From: Terriglobales bacterium
GTDB lineage: Bacteria > Acidobacteriota > Terriglobia > Terriglobales > Acidobacteriaceae
Direction of reading: 5' to 3'
Assembly: GCA_035543055.1 (NCBI GenBank)
Contig: DATKKJ010000058.1
Span: 1 to 48,753 of the forward strand
DNA length: 48,753 nucleotides
The notes beneath the pieces were generated by a model that did not search any database, had not been told where the DNA came from, and worked only from the letters and a program-made list of their open reading frames with translations. A program made the translations under genes and the position numbers. The first letter of the stretch is position 1, and the number at the start of each line of letters is the position of its first letter. This document shows, in pieces, positions 26,998 to 37,026 of the stretch.

Positions 26998-29958
26998 ATG
27001 CAGCAGAAGATTCGTATCAACGATCTGGCGCGGGAACTCGAAGTCAAGTCGAAGGCCATCCTCGACGTGCTTTCCCAGGTCGGCGTCACGGAAAAGAAGA
27101 CCCACTCGAGCTCCATCGAGGTCGACGAAGCGGAACGGGTACGGCAGTTCTTTGCTGCGCAGCGGCAGGGCACCCCTGCCGCCGAAAAGCGCGCCGCCCG
27201 CGGTCCCGCCGAGCCGGAGATCAAGACCAAGTTCGACCTTTCCAAGATCTCCCGCCCCGGTGACGTCCTGAAGGCCATCACCCAGCAGCAGCATCCGGAG
27301 GCGGCTCGTCCGCCGCTGGCCCGTCCCACGCCGCCTCCCGCGGCGGTTCCTCCGAAACCAGGGGCTCCGCCCAGCGTCGCCAAGCCGGCTGCACCCGCCG
27401 CTGCACCTCCTGCTCCTGTCGCTCCACCGCCGGCCGCTAAGGCTCCGGTAGCGAAGCCTGCCGCGCCACCGCTGGAAGAGCCGCCGGCGCCGGTCGCCGC
27501 CGAGCCGGTGGCGCCGCCGCGACGGGTGATTGCTCCGCCGCCGCCGGTCGAAGCGCCGCCTCTGCGCGAGCCGGCTGCCCCGGCTCCGCCCCGCGCCGCC
27601 GCGCCGCCGGTTCAGCCCGAGATCGAGGAAGAAGTGGTCATCGAAGAGCCCCAGGCGCCCGCCGTACGGCCCGCCGCGGCCGCGCCCCCGAAAGCGCCGG
27701 CGCCGCCCCCGGCATCGCGCCGTGTCATCACGCCGCAGACCGGTCCTCGGCCGGTGTACACCGCCCCGCCGCCGCGTCCGGCTGCGCCGCCTCGTCCACC
27801 GACCCCAGGACAACCCATCGCCAGCCGTCCGAGTGCGCAGGGACGTCCCGCGCCCGGACGCCCCGTTCCAGGCCAGCCCATTTTCCAGCGTCCACGTCCC
27901 ACCGGAGCTCCCGGTGCGCGCCCGCCGCTGCGTCCCGGCGAGCGCAGGCCGATGCATCCGACGCGCGCCATGCCCACCGGCCGCCCGCTCGGCGTCGGTC
28001 CCGGTGCGCTGCCGCCCCCGCCCGGCCGTCCCACGGGACGTCCCGGTGGTCCGGCTCGCCGTCCCGGGCAGCGGTATGTTCCGCGCGGGGTGAAAGAAGG
28101 CCCGATGAAGGGCTTCGTTCCGCCTCCGCGCCTGGGAGCGCTGAATGCGGCCGAACCCCTGCCCATCACCCGCAGCATCACCATCACCGAAGGCATCAGC
28201 GTCAAGGACTTGGCGGAAAAGCTGGGTGTGCGCGCCAAAGACGTCATCGCGCGCTTGCTCGCCCGCGGCGTCTTCGCCAGCATCAATCAGACGCTCGACG
28301 CTTCCCTGGCCAACGACATGGCCCGCCAGTTCGGGGCGGAGACCAACGTCATCAGCTTCGAAGAGCAGGCGGCCCAGGAGATGGTCGAAGCCGAGCTGAA
28401 GAGCGAAGAGACGACCGGCCTGGTGCCGCGTCCGCCGGTGGTCACCATCATGGGCCACGTGGATCACGGCAAGACCACGCTGCTCGACTCCATCCGCTCC
28501 ACCGACGTTGCCGGCGGCGAGGCCGGCGGCAACACGCAGCATATCGGCGCCTACAAGGTCCGTATCACCGACGAGAACTCCCCCGCCTTCGGGCGCGAGA
28601 TCACCTTCCTCGACACCCCCGGCCACGAGGCCTTCACCCGCATGCGCGCCCGCGGCGCCAAGGTCACCGACATCGTGGTGCTGGTGGTCGCCGCCGACGA
28701 TGGCGTCATGCCGCAGACGCTGGAGGCCATCGACCATGCCAACGCCGCCAAAGTGCCCATCATCGTCGCGGTCAACAAGATCGACAAGCCTGGCGCTCTG
28801 CCCGACCGGGTCAAGAAGCAGCTCGGCGACCGCGGCCTGGTCCCCGAGGACTGGGGCGGCAAGACTGTGTTCGTCGACGTCTCCGCCAAGCAGAAGACCA
28901 ACCTGAACCTGCTGCTGGAGATGATCTGCCTGGTGGCCGACCTGCAGGACTTGAAGGCCAACCCCGAGCGTCCCGCCACCGGCTCCGTGGTCGAAGCCAA
29001 GCTCGACCGCGGCCGCGGCGCCGTCGCCACCATCCTGGTGCAGGACGGCACGCTGAGCGCCAGCGACAGCTTCATCGTCGGCAACACCTTCGGCAAGGTG
29101 CGCGCCATGTTCGACGACCGCGGCAACCAGCTCGAAGAGGCCGGCCCCTCCAGCGCCGTCGAGATCCTCGGCCTGGAAGGCCTGCCCCACGCCGGCGATC
29201 AGCTGGTCGTGGTCGGCGACCGCGCCAGGGCCAAGCAGATGGCGCAATACCGCGAGCAGAAGGCCCGCGAGGCCCAGCTCGCCAAGTCCTCCCGCGTCTC
29301 GCTCGAGGGCCTGGCCGAGCAGCTGAAAACCGCCGGCGTCAAGGAACTGCCCATCATCCTCAAGGGCGACGTGCAGGGCTCGGTCGAAGTGCTGGCCGAC
29401 TCCCTCGCCAAGCTCTCCACCGACAAGGTCAAGATCAAGGTCCTGCACAGTTCGGTCGGCGCCATCACCGAGACCGACGTGCTCCTGGCCTCGGCCTCGA
29501 ACGCCATCATCATCGGGTTCAACGTCCGGCCCGAGCGCAAAGCGCAGGAGATCGCCGAGCAGGAGAACGTCGACATCCGCCTGCATTCCATCATTTACGA
29601 GCTGCAGGACGAGATCAAGAAAGCCATGACCGGCCTGCTCGAGCCGGTGGTCAAGGAGACCTACCAGGGACGCGCTGAGGTCCGCGAGACCTTCCGCATC
29701 CCCAAGGTCGGCATGGTGGCCGGCTGTTACGTCAACGATGGCATCATCAAGCGCGACTCCGAAGTCCGCCTGCTGCGCGACAACGTGCAGATCTTCAAAG
29801 GCAAGATCAGTTCGCTGCGCCGCTTCAAGGAAGACGCCGCCGAGGTGCGCAACGGGCTGGAGTGCGGCATCGCCATCGCCAACTACAGTGACATCAAGGT
29901 CGGCGATGTCATTGAGGCCTTCGTCACCGAGCGCATCGCCGCCGAAGTCCTGGCTTGA
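26998..29958 (+). CDS. infB: Translation initiation factor IF-2
   Basis: IF-2 is the GTPase that recruits initiator tRNA. The N-terminal IF2_N domain ([20 protein letters not shown]) is followed by an unusually Pro/Ala/Arg-rich linker (about 60-370). A second IF2_N-like domain (about 395-450, [20 protein letters not shown]) comes next. The G domain has GHVDHGKT (486-493), DTPGHEAF and NKID (593-596), and domains II-IV follow. Total length is 986. ATG at 26998 follows GGAATAGCGGGGCGG. It belongs to the nusA operon. The linker's base composition explains long antisense open frames. Confidence 0.98.
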   Translation: MQQKIRINDLARELEVKSKAILDVLSQVGVTEKKTHSSSIEVDEAERVRQFFAAQRQGTPAAEKRAARGPAEPEIKTKFDLSKISRPGDVLKAITQQQHPEAARPPLARPTPPPAAVPPKPGAPPSVAKPAAPAAAPPAPVAPPPAAKAPVAKPAAPPLEEPPAPVAAEPVAPPRRVIAPPPPVEAPPLREPAAPAPPRAAAPPVQPEIEEEVVIEEPQAPAVRPAAAAPPKAPAPPPASRRVITPQTGPRPVYTAPPPRPAAPPRPPTPGQPIASRPSAQGRPAPGRPVPGQPIFQRPRPTGAPGARPPLRPGERRPMHPTRAMPTGRPLGVGPGALPPPPGRPTGRPGGPARRPGQRYVPRGVKEGPMKGFVPPPRLGALNAAEPLPITRSITITEGISVKDLAEKLGVRAKDVIARLLARGVFASINQTLDASLANDMARQFGAETNVISFEEQAAQEMVEAELKSEETTGLVPRPPVVTIMGHVDHGKTTLLDSIRSTDVAGGEAGGNTQHIGAYKVRITDENSPAFGREITFLDTPGHEAFTRMRARGAKVTDIVVLVVAADDGVMPQTLEAIDHANAAKVPIIVAVNKIDKPGALPDRVKKQLGDRGLVPEDWGGKTVFVDVSAKQKTNLNLLLEMICLVADLQDLKANPERPATGSVVEAKLDRGRGAVATILVQDGTLSASDSFIVGNTFGKVRAMFDDRGNQLEEAGPSSAVEILGLEGLPHAGDQLVVVGDRARAKQMAQYREQKAREAQLAKSSRVSLEGLAEQLKTAGVKELPIILKGDVQGSVEVLADSLAKLSTDKVKIKVLHSSVGAITETDVLLASASNAIIIGFNVRPERKAQEIAEQENVDIRLHSIIYELQDEIKKAMTGLLEPVVKETYQGRAEVRETFRIPKVGMVAGCYVNDGIIKRDSEVRLLRDNVQIFKGKISSLRRFKEDAAEVRNGLECGIAIANYSDIKVGDVIEAFVTERIAAEVLA

Positions 29959-29960
29959 TC

Positions 29961-30031
29961 GTTTCAAGTTTCCCGTTTCGCGTTTCGCGCTAACCTAGAC
30001 CCCGTGAAACGCGAAACGTGAAACGCGAAAC
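29961..30031. repeat. Inverted heptamer array (GTTTCNN)4 - 15 nt - (NNGAAAC)4
   Basis: Left: GTTTCAA, GTTTCCC, GTTTCGC, GTTTCGC (29961-29988). A 15-base loop follows, then GTGAAAC, GCGAAAC, GTGAAAC, GCGAAAC (30004-30031). The array fills the whole gap between infB and the next gene and its last base touches that gene's ATG. A hairpin of up to 28 bp could form. Confidence 0.9.
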
Positions 30032-30322
30032 ATGCCCATCGCCCACCTCACCATCGAACTTCGCATCGAGGGCGCCAAGTCCCTCAAGGACAAGCGCCAA
30101 GTCCTGCGCCGCCTGAAGGACCGGCTGCGCCACAGCTTCAACGTCTCCGTGGCCGAGATGGATGCGAGCGACCTGTGGCAGCGCGCTACCGTCGGCGTGG
30201 TCGCCATCTCCGATTCCCGCGACTACCTCGAAGGCCTGATGCAGAACGTTGAGCGCTCCGCCGGCGCCATCGCCTCCCGGTCCGGCGCCGAGATCGTCGA
30301 CACCTTCGTCGACTTCCTCTGA
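30032..30322 (+). CDS. DUF503 family protein (YlxP-like)
   Basis: A 96-residue protein with the DUF503 pattern: IELRIEGAKSLKDKRQVLRR near the start, NVSVAEMDASDLWQRATVGV and the C-terminal GAEIVDTFVDFL. The family is small, of unknown biochemical function, and is typically found between infB and rbfA, as here. ATG directly follows the last heptamer of an inverted array, and no Shine-Dalgarno is visible in GTGAAACGCGAAAC. Initiation may depend on coupling or on unfolding of the hairpin. Confidence 0.93.
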   Translation: MPIAHLTIELRIEGAKSLKDKRQVLRRLKDRLRHSFNVSVAEMDASDLWQRATVGVVAISDSRDYLEGLMQNVERSAGAIASRSGAEIVDTFVDFL

Positions 30323-30464
30323 CCTTCCTTTGTGCACCGCAGCCTGCCCTGAGGTGAAAGCCGAAGGGTGTCCTTGGTGGTGAGTCTTTTCTTCCCGCAA
30401 CTCCGTCCTCGCAACTCGCGACTTACTCTGCTATGCTCATGGGTTTTCCTGGGCGAGTCTGACC
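30323..30464. other. Gap between the DUF503 gene and rbfA: degenerate repeat only
   Basis: Contains CCTTCCTTTGTGCACC and GTGTCCTTGGTGGTGAG pieces that resemble the tandem CCTTTGTGT-type repeats at 37542-37582. No promoter or gene is evident. rbfA may be read from the upstream operon transcript. Confidence 0.4.
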
Positions 30465-30854
30465 ATGCCGGAGCAGCGCGGCCGCGAACATCACCGTGAG
30501 CGCCTGGCCGAGGCCATCCGCGACGAGATCGGGGCCATCCTCGAAGGCGAGCTGGCCGACCCCCGCATCGGGCTGATTACGGTCAGCGAGGTCAAGCTGG
30601 CCCCCGACGGCAAGAACGCCCACGTCTTCGTCTCCGCTCTGGAACAGGACGAGACCCAGAGCGAGCAGAGCCTGAAGGGTCTGCAATCGGCGCGGAACTA
30701 CATCCGCCACGAGCTGGCGCAGCGCTTGGGTTTGCGCACCGCTCCCGAGCTGCGCTTTGTGCTCGACCAGTCCGAACAGTACGGCGGCCGCATCGAGGAG
30801 CTCCTGCAGCGCGCTCGCCGCAAGCGCGGCAAGGATTCTGGGACCAAGTCGTGA
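30465..30854 (+). CDS. rbfA: Ribosome-binding factor A
   Basis: RbfA helps mature the 16S 5' end in the 30S subunit. The 129-residue KH-like protein contains RLAEAIRDEIGAILEGELAD, PRIGLITVSEVKLAPDGKNA, HVFVSALEQDE and RNYIRHELAQRLGLRTAPEL, then RFVLDQSEQYGGRIEELLQ. The ATG at 30465 follows GGGCGAGTCTGACC. Its stop overlaps the following nrnA start (GTGATG). The order infB-DUF503-rbfA-nrnA is a conserved arrangement. Confidence 0.97.
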   Translation: MPEQRGREHHRERLAEAIRDEIGAILEGELADPRIGLITVSEVKLAPDGKNAHVFVSALEQDETQSEQSLKGLQSARNYIRHELAQRLGLRTAPELRFVLDQSEQYGGRIEELLQRARRKRGKDSGTKS

Positions 30855-31810
30855 TGTTGGAGAAAGTCTTACGCACGATCGACCAAGGCGGGCGCTTCGT
30901 CCTCACCTCGCATGCCCGGCCCGATGGCGATGCCATCGGATCGGTCCTCGCATGCTGCGAGATCCTGAAGAAGATGGGCAAGTCAGCCGAGGTCGTCCTT
31001 GCCGACGGCGTCCCCTACATCTACCGCCCTCTGCCGTTCAGCGACACCGTGGTCCACTCGCCCGCCGTGCAGGGACAGTTCGATGCCGCCATCATCCTGG
31101 AGTGCGATTCCATCGCCCGCACCCGCCTGCAAGGGCTCGAGGAACGCTTCCTCATCAGCATCGACCACCACCTCAGCGGCAAGCCTTTCGCCCACATCAA
31201 CTGGATCGATCCCACCGCCTGCGCCACCGCGGAGATGATCTTCCGCCTGGCCCGCGAGGCCGGGGTCAAGATCTCCCCCGAGATCGCCACCTGCCTCTAC
31301 ACCGCGGTGCTGACCGACACCGGTTCGTTCTGCTTCCCCGGGACCAACGAGCGCACCTTTGCCCTGGCACAGGAGCTGGTGCGCGCCGGCGCCGACCCGG
31401 TGGCTTGCGCCCACCACGTTTACTTCGCTAATCCCACGTCGAAGATGCGCCTGCTGGGCGCCGCCCTCTCCACCCTGCACCGCGACGGCGACCTGGCCTG
31501 GATGTACATCACCCGCGCTGATTTCGACCGCTGTGGCGCCTTCGACGAGGACGCCGAGGGCCTGGTCAATTACGCGCTCAGTATCGCCTCCGTCGAAGTG
31601 GCGGTCTTGTTCCGCGAGCTCCCCGAAAGGCGCTTCCGGGTCAGCCTCCGCAGCAAGGGCAAGGTCAACGTCGCCGCCATCGCCGACCGCTTCGGCGGCG
31701 GCGGACACGAGTGCGCCAGCGGCTGCGCCCTCGACGGCCCGCTCTCCGTCGCCACCGAGCGCATCCTGGCACAGGTACGCTTCGCCTTTCTCGCCCTTCC
31801 CGAGCAATGA
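30854..31810 (+). CDS. nrnA: DHH/DHHA1 phosphoesterase, NrnA-like (oligoribonuclease / pAp phosphatase)
   Basis: NrnA-type enzymes degrade short RNA oligomers and dephosphorylate pAp in the cytosol. Metal ligands are visible: His20, Asp24 and Asp26 in SHARPDGDAIGS, an Asp in ILECDS, the DHH motif in ISIDHHLSGKPF, and DTGSF. The DHHA1 domain carries RFGGGGHECASGC. Length is 318 residues. The start is ATG overlapping the rbfA stop, or the adjacent GTG at 30851. The product of the next gene converges seven bases away. Function is by family, not proven. Confidence 0.93.
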   Translation: MLEKVLRTIDQGGRFVLTSHARPDGDAIGSVLACCEILKKMGKSAEVVLADGVPYIYRPLPFSDTVVHSPAVQGQFDAAIILECDSIARTRLQGLEERFLISIDHHLSGKPFAHINWIDPTACATAEMIFRLAREAGVKISPEIATCLYTAVLTDTGSFCFPGTNERTFALAQELVRAGADPVACAHHVYFANPTSKMRLLGAALSTLHRDGDLAWMYITRADFDRCGAFDEDAEGLVNYALSIASVEVAVLFRELPERRFRVSLRSKGKVNVAAIADRFGGGGHECASGCALDGPLSVATERILAQVRFAFLALPEQ

Positions 31811-31817
31811 CGCTCAC

Positions 31818-33200
31818 CTAGGTGGGGTTCCGCGGACCCCGGTCCTGGAGGATCTGGAGCAGCAGCAACCAACGCCGCAGATTACTGGTCACGAGGAAGT
31901 TCTCCTTCACATGTTCGCGGCCGTTCTTTCCCAGCTGCCGGGCGATCTCGGGATGGGTGAGCAAGTAGCGGATCTGGTAGGCGCACCCCTCCACAGAATG
32001 GACCAGGGCGCCGGTGAGGTTGTGGATCACCTGGTTGGGGATGCCGCCCACCGCGCCGGCGATGGTGGGTTTGCCCTTCCATAGCGCTTCCGTGACGGTG
32101 AGGCCGAAACCCTCCCGAAGGGACTTCTGCACGATCAGTGTGGAGGCACGCTGCAGAGCATTGATTTCCAGCGCGCACCAGGGCGGCAAGTCGAGCACCA
32201 CGATGTCGGGATCGCCGTTCGCCGCGGCCCTCACTTCCTGGAGGACGGCGGCGCCTTCGGGATCGTCGGCTGCGCCGCCCCCGGCCAGCACAAGTTGAAA
32301 GTCAACGTACTTCCTGGCCAGCCGGTAGGCTTGGACCACTCCCACCGGGTCCTTGAGCCGGTCGAAGCGTGAAACCTGGGTCACGATCGGCCGGGAGCGG
32401 TCGATGCCGCATTCGTCACAGATCTGCTGGACGAAGCTCTCTTCCAGCTCCTTGTTCTTCTCCGAAAGCGGATCGATGCAGGGGTAGAAGAGGTACTGCG
32501 GGATGGCCAGCTGGCGCGCAAACGACTGGGACGAGAAGATGGCAGCGTCGTACTGCTCGATCATCGGCCGGAGGAATCCCCACACTTCGGGATGAGGGTT
32601 GGAGAGGTCGATGTGGCAACGCCAGATCCAGTGCGCATGCGAGCTCGGTCGGGCGCGCACCAGGGCCGCGGGCTGGGGGTCGTGGATCACCACGAAGTCC
32701 TCCTCGAACTGCATGCGCTCCCGGTTCTGTTCGTTGCTCAGGAGGAAGATCTCACGCGCTTCCCGGGTGAGCTGGTATTCACCGCCATGCAGTGCGTTGT
32801 GAAACCCCTTGGTGATCTCGAAGAAGTCATTGCCGCCGGTGATGACCTCCCAGCGGGTGGCGATCTCCAGTTCTTGCAACAGCGGGACCAGGTGATGGAG
32901 CATCTCGGCGACCCCTCCGCCGACCGCCGTGGAGTTGACCATCTTGACGGTCTTCCCGCGGAGCCCGCCGGCAAGGAATCGCAATTCGTCCAGGACTGGC
33001 TTGCCGGTGACCGGCCCGTAGTCATCCAGGCGCGGCGCTGGGGTCGGAAGCGGCGGGACGGGGCAGATGCGGGGGGTCTTGCGGCGCTCCGGCTGGGGGG
33101 CAGGCAGGCTCGCTGGAGCCGCTCCCCCCGGCGTGTTCTGACTGCCGGAAGGGGAGGGCTCGAATGGCCTCACCCTATCGCGATTGCGTTCTATGGTCAT
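31818..33200 (-). CDS. treT: GT4 glycosyltransferase, trehalose synthase TreT-like
   Basis: TreT joins NDP-glucose and glucose to make trehalose in one reversible step. After a Pro-rich N-terminal stretch (1-58) the GT-B fold includes NSTAVGGGVAEML (89-101) and the acceptor-side VIHDPQPAAL, IWRCHIDLSNPHPEVW region. The donor-side motifs are VSRFDRLKDP (276-285) and the E-x7-E block EGFGLTVTE (363-371). Length is 460. The family match plus the neighbouring trehalose genes supports the call. Another NDP-sugar transferase activity is possible. It lies 21 bases downstream of the DUF5752 gene. Confidence 0.82.
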   Translation of the reverse strand: MTIERNRDRVRPFEPSPSGSQNTPGGAAPASLPAPQPERRKTPRICPVPPLPTPAPRLDDYGPVTGKPVLDELRFLAGGLRGKTVKMVNSTAVGGGVAEMLHHLVPLLQELEIATRWEVITGGNDFFEITKGFHNALHGGEYQLTREAREIFLLSNEQNRERMQFEEDFVVIHDPQPAALVRARPSSHAHWIWRCHIDLSNPHPEVWGFLRPMIEQYDAAIFSSQSFARQLAIPQYLFYPCIDPLSEKNKELEESFVQQICDECGIDRSRPIVTQVSRFDRLKDPVGVVQAYRLARKYVDFQLVLAGGGAADDPEGAAVLQEVRAAANGDPDIVVLDLPPWCALEINALQRASTLIVQKSLREGFGLTVTEALWKGKPTIAGAVGGIPNQVIHNLTGALVHSVEGCAYQIRYLLTHPEIARQLGKNGREHVKENFLVTSNLRRWLLLLQILQDRGPRNPT

Positions 33201-33221
33201 CTCTCCGGCATTGCTCCATGC

Positions 33222-33914
33222 TCATGCCAGCGCCCGCTCCACCACGCGGATGATCTGCCGGCGCACGTCTTCCAGTGTCGCCGTGTAGATGTCGACGCGG
33301 TTGAGACGCCGGGCGGCGTCGGGCAGGCCCAGCTCGTCCTGCAGCCAGACGGAAAAGTCGTTGGAGATGAGCTTCAGGCGCAGCCGCGCCTCGATGAAGT
33401 GATGATGGATGGAGTGCACGCTGACCCGCGCCAGAGCGTCGGCGAATTCGACCAGGTTGCGGGCTACGAACGGCGTGGGCAGCACCACGCTCTCGGCGGC
33501 GCAGAAGTAGAAGGGTTCCGCCACCGGCTTCTGCAAAGAGCGCGGATGCCGCCGGGTGAAGTCCTCCACGATCGCGACAATGCGCGCCCGCAGGTCGGCC
33601 AGCGAGGTGAACTCGCGCACATCCACCCCGGCCAGCCGTTCGGCGAGCGCAGGCTCACCGCAGGCCGCCAGGGCCCAGTGCGCAAAATCGTTGGAGAACC
33701 CTTCGGGGATGAAGTGATGCTCTTCCAGGGTGCGAAAGGTGTGCTGGAAGATGGAGTCGTCGGGGCAGGAGCGTAGTGCCTCCAGCAACTCTCCGAGGTT
33801 CCTCGCCACCTCCCGCCCGATGCGGAGCAGGTGGACCGAGGAGTTGAAATAGAAGGGCCGGCGGGCGTCGCCCGGGTGTCCGGAGGGCCTGGGGTTGGGT
33901 AGCGCAGCGCTCAA
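33222..33914 (-). CDS. DUF5752 family protein with internal duplication
   Basis: A 230-residue protein of unknown function made of two similar halves. Each begins PFYF (20-23 and 134-137). Each then has a His-rich helix and SNDF..W (FSNDFAHW, ISNDFSVW), and ends with an AGVDVREFTSLADLRARI / NRVDIYTATLEDVRRQI pair. I place the start at TTG 33914. It overlaps the trehalose-phosphatase stop (TTGA) and has AGGAGG five bases upstream. A longer frame to 34007 would run into the phosphatase gene. Position between otsB and treT suggests a role in trehalose metabolism. Confidence 0.82.
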   Translation of the reverse strand: MSAALPNPRPSGHPGDARRPFYFNSSVHLLRIGREVARNLGELLEALRSCPDDSIFQHTFRTLEEHHFIPEGFSNDFAHWALAACGEPALAERLAGVDVREFTSLADLRARIVAIVEDFTRRHPRSLQKPVAEPFYFCAAESVVLPTPFVARNLVEFADALARVSVHSIHHHFIEARLRLKLISNDFSVWLQDELGLPDAARRLNRVDIYTATLEDVRRQIIRVVERALA

Positions 33915-34705
33915 CGGCCCCTCCTGCGCGCCCGCAGCCACTGGGAGAGGAAATCCAGCAGTTCGGCGGGAGGCCGGATCCAGAGATGGGCGGCAGTGCT
34001 TCGCCATTCCGGACGGACCAGCACCCCAAATCCCCCCGGCCCCAGCGCAGAGAAGGCTTCCTCATCGGTCTGGTCGTCGCCCAGGTAGGCGATCACCGCC
34101 TCTTTCCCCATTTCCGCCCGGATGGTGTGGACGGCGTCGGTCTTGTTCCTGTCGGTCACTCGGAGTTCAAGGCCACCGTCGAACTCCAGCAAACCGAGGT
34201 TAAAACGGAATGCGAGCGGCATCCACAGCAACAGGACCTTGCTCTTCAACTCAGCCGACTCCGCCTCCGGCAGGCCCCGCCAATGCAGCGCGACGCTTCC
34301 CGGTTTGACCTCCGCCCGGTCTCGTAGCCCGAGCTGCTTCAGCCACGCGGACGCCGCGGTCAGCCCCTGCTGCGCCTCCGAGTCCACCACCGTCATCTCG
34401 AAGCTGCCGTCCGTGCGCAGCCTTTGCAGGCCGTAGGCCCCCCAGACCTCGGGATAGGGATAGACACCCAGCAACCGCACCACTTCTCCGGCGGGGCGGC
34501 CGGTGACCATGACCACCCGCGTGGAGCCCTCGCGCATGATTTCCTGGAGCAACTGGGCCACGCCCGGGTAAGGCATGGCCCGATCACGCTCCACGTTGAA
34601 GGGTGCCAAGGTCCCGTCGTAATCGAGCAGGAGAGCGGCCGAGCGCGCACCCGCCAACTGCGCCAAGAATTGTTCGCGGTCCACGATGTCAGTGGTGTCC
34701 GGCAA
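33911..34705 (-). CDS. otsB: Trehalose-6-phosphate phosphatase
   Basis: OtsB removes phosphate from trehalose-6-phosphate. The HAD nucleophile motif is LLLDYDGTLAPF (DYDGT at 28-32), motif II is VVMVTGRPAGEV, and motif III/IV is IAYLGDDQTDEEAFSALG. The residues DRNKTDAVHTI fit the cap-proximal region. The 264-residue length is normal. The end overlaps the DUF5752 start by four bases and supplies its Shine-Dalgarno. It is 35 bases downstream of the synthase gene. The pair with the GT20 gene is strong support. Confidence 0.95.
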   Translation of the reverse strand: MPDTTDIVDREQFLAQLAGARSAALLLDYDGTLAPFNVERDRAMPYPGVAQLLQEIMREGSTRVVMVTGRPAGEVVRLLGVYPYPEVWGAYGLQRLRTDGSFEMTVVDSEAQQGLTAASAWLKQLGLRDRAEVKPGSVALHWRGLPEAESAELKSKVLLLWMPLAFRFNLGLLEFDGGLELRVTDRNKTDAVHTIRAEMGKEAVIAYLGDDQTDEEAFSALGPGGFGVLVRPEWRSTAAHLWIRPPAELLDFLSQWLRARRRGR

Positions 34706-34740
34706 GTTTCACACCCTCCGTTTGCCATCGCCGGACCTGG

Positions 34741-37026
34741 TCAGGCCACGGATGCGCGTTCGCCGGCGGGAGATTCAAGCCCCTCCGGCATGTCCAGGCG
34801 CACCCCGCAGAGGTCCGCCATCAGCGTACCGGCCCACCGGTACACGTTCTGGTCCTTGATGATGCGGCGCATGTGCCGCATGCGTGTCCTCCGCTCGGCC
34901 GGGTCCATTTCCAGCGCCGAGTAGATGGCCTGGGCCATCTGGTCGATGTCATAGGGATTCACCAGGAGCGCGTCGCGCAGCTCGTGGGCGGCGCCGGTGA
35001 AGCGACTCAGAACGAGCATCCCTTGTTCATCGTGGCGCTCGGCCAGGAACTCCTTGGCCACCAGATTCATGCCATCGTGCAGCGAGGTGACCATGCACAC
35101 GTCCGCAGCGCGATAGAACCGCTGCAACTCCTGATGACTGTGTTGGCGTTTGAGGAAGACGATAGGTTTCCAGTTCTCTGTTTGGAAGCGCCAGCTGATC
35201 CGTTCGGCCTCGGCTTCCACCTCCGCGTACAGGTCGTGGTAGCGCTTGATGTGGGTGCGGCTGGGCGCCCCGACCTGCACGAAGGTGAACTTGTTCCGGT
35301 ACTCGGGGTACTTCTCGAGGAAGCGCTCGACCGCGAGCAGGCGCTCCAGGATGCCCTTGGTATAGTCCACGCGGTCCACACCCAGGCCGACGTAGAGCGC
35401 GTCCACGCCCAGGTCCTTGAGCAGGGCGTTGCGCTCCGTCGCGGACAAGTCCGGCGCAGACCCCGGGCGCGGGGGCTCCTGGAACTCCACGCTGATGGGA
35501 AACGGGCGGACCAGGGTCACGTGCCCCTGGCGCTTGACCGAAAAGTGTTCCCAGTCGACCCGCGACTCCAGCGCCCGGTCCACCGTCTGCATGAAATGGT
35601 TGCAGTGGGATTGGATGTGGAAGCCCACGAGGTCGGCCGCCAGCAGGCCATCCAGCAACTCCCGCTGCACCGGGCAGATGCCGAAGACCTCCGGGTTCGG
35701 CCAGGGGATATGCCAGAAGATCGCCACCCGCGCCTCAGGACGCTTTTCCTTCACGTAGCGCGGCAGCAGGGCGAAGTGATAGTCCTGGGCCAGGAGCACC
35801 GGCGTTTCCGTGCCCGCCATCTCTTGCAGCACCGCATCGGCGAACCGGCGGTTCACCCGCTGGTAGTGCTCCCAGTCAGCGCTGCGGAAGGTGGGACGCG
35901 TGTGCGCGATGTGGCACAGGGGCCACAACCCCTCGTTCGCGAAGCCATAGTAGTAGCCTTCCTCTTCTTCTTTGCTCAGCCAGACGCGGCGCAGGGTGTA
36001 GCGGGGATCGTCCGGCGGGACGCGCAGCCGGTCGTGTCCGTCCACGGTCTCCTGGTCGGCATCGCCGGAGCCATGCGCAAGCCAGGTGCCGTCGCAGGTG
36101 CGAAGCACCGGCTCCAGCGCCGTGACCAGGCCACTGGCCGGTACGATCATCTCCACCGCCTTCCCCTTGCGCAGGTGCATGTAAGGCTCGCGGTTGGAGA
36201 CCACGAACAAGCGGCTGCCCCCCAGCTTGCTGCGCACGTGGACGGCGAGGCGTTCCGCGGTCCACAACGACTCGCCTGCGTCGCGCAGCCGGGCCTCGGT
36301 CTCGGCCGCCGACCGGGCCTGCTTCAGGCTCTCCGCAAACGTGGCTACCTCGCTCGCCAGGGGGCGGAAGAAGTCCCAGTCGGGAAAATTGTGACGCGCC
36401 GATGTCCGGTTGGTGCGCAGGGCCTTCATCCATTGGGCGACGCTGGCGATCGGGCCGGCGATACTCCAGCGCACGATCAACAGAGTGATGAGTGCGATGG
36501 CCAGCGTCTGCACCAGGACATGCAGGAACGTCGTGCGCCACAGGCCTTGCAGCTGGGCATTGATGTAAGTGGCATCGTGCACGATGGCCAGGCCGCCGAT
36601 CGCGGTCTCATTACCGTGGAGCGGCAGGGCGTAGATGTGCATCAGTACCTCGTCGATGCGCACAAACCTGCTCTGGGCGTGATTGCTGGCGATGGCGCTT
36701 CGGACTGCTTCCGGCTCGACGGCGATCCTCTCGGCCAGTTTCGGGGTCATGGCGAGCGCGACGCCCTCGCTGTCATAGACGGCGATCCCGGCCAGGCGTT
36801 CGCGGTTGCCGAAGCGAGTCACGATCCGTTGCAACTCGGTGCGCGAACCTCTCGCCGCCAGAGGCTCGACGGTTTCCAGCAGGCTGTCTCCCAGGACTTC
36901 GGCCCGCTTCTGCAATTCATTCCTCCGGCTCTGTTTTTCGGAATGAACCTCATACAAGGCGAAGATCGTCGATACCAGGGAAATGCCCAGGACAAGGGAG
37001 ACGATCAGTCGCAGGCTTAAGCGCAT
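34741..37026 (-). CDS. Membrane sensor-HAMP-trehalose-6-phosphate synthase (GT20) fusion
   Basis: The 761-residue protein has membrane segments at about 7-27 and 164-187 flanking a ~135-residue periplasmic Cache-like sensor (e.g. [18 protein letters not shown]). A HAMP-like segment (about 188-240, [13 protein letters not shown]) and a coiled linker follow, then a full GT20 domain (272-745). Candidate OtsA active-site equivalents are present: Arg279 (SNRE), Asp415 (QDYH), His439 ([13 protein letters not shown]), Arg552 and Lys557 (VDRVDYTKG), and Asp651 ([11 protein letters not shown]). Ordinary OtsA is ~470 residues and soluble. A related GT20 product such as glucosylglycerol-phosphate cannot be excluded. 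Confidence 0.93.
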   Translation of the reverse strand: MRLSLRLIVSLVLGISLVSTIFALYEVHSEKQSRRNELQKRAEVLGDSLLETVEPLAARGSRTELQRIVTRFGNRERLAGIAVYDSEGVALAMTPKLAERIAVEPEAVRSAIASNHAQSRFVRIDEVLMHIYALPLHGNETAIGGLAIVHDATYINAQLQGLWRTTFLHVLVQTLAIALITLLIVRWSIAGPIASVAQWMKALRTNRTSARHNFPDWDFFRPLASEVATFAESLKQARSAAETEARLRDAGESLWTAERLAVHVRSKLGGSRLFVVSNREPYMHLRKGKAVEMIVPASGLVTALEPVLRTCDGTWLAHGSGDADQETVDGHDRLRVPPDDPRYTLRRVWLSKEEEEGYYYGFANEGLWPLCHIAHTRPTFRSADWEHYQRVNRRFADAVLQEMAGTETPVLLAQDYHFALLPRYVKEKRPEARVAIFWHIPWPNPEVFGICPVQRELLDGLLAADLVGFHIQSHCNHFMQTVDRALESRVDWEHFSVKRQGHVTLVRPFPISVEFQEPPRPGSAPDLSATERNALLKDLGVDALYVGLGVDRVDYTKGILERLLAVERFLEKYPEYRNKFTFVQVGAPSRTHIKRYHDLYAEVEAEAERISWRFQTENWKPIVFLKRQHSHQELQRFYRAADVCMVTSLHDGMNLVAKEFLAERHDEQGMLVLSRFTGAAHELRDALLVNPYDIDQMAQAIYSALEMDPAERRTRMRHMRRIIKDQNVYRWAGTLMADLCGVRLDMPEGLESPAGERASVA

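Noticed and set aside
26932-29967. A 1011-codon open frame antisense to infB
   Set aside because: It mirrors infB in a GC-rich gene, has very repetitive Gly/Arg/Ala/Leu/Asp composition and no domain pattern, while infB is a clear match.
33915-34007. Longer DUF5752 start at 34007
   Set aside because: It would overlap otsB by 97 bases with no domain content, while the TTG at 33914 has AGGAGG and an exact stop overlap.
34603-37020. An 805-codon plus-strand frame across the sensor-synthase gene
   Set aside because: Shadow frame rich in Val/Gln/His/Asp. The minus-strand frame has full GT20 motifs.
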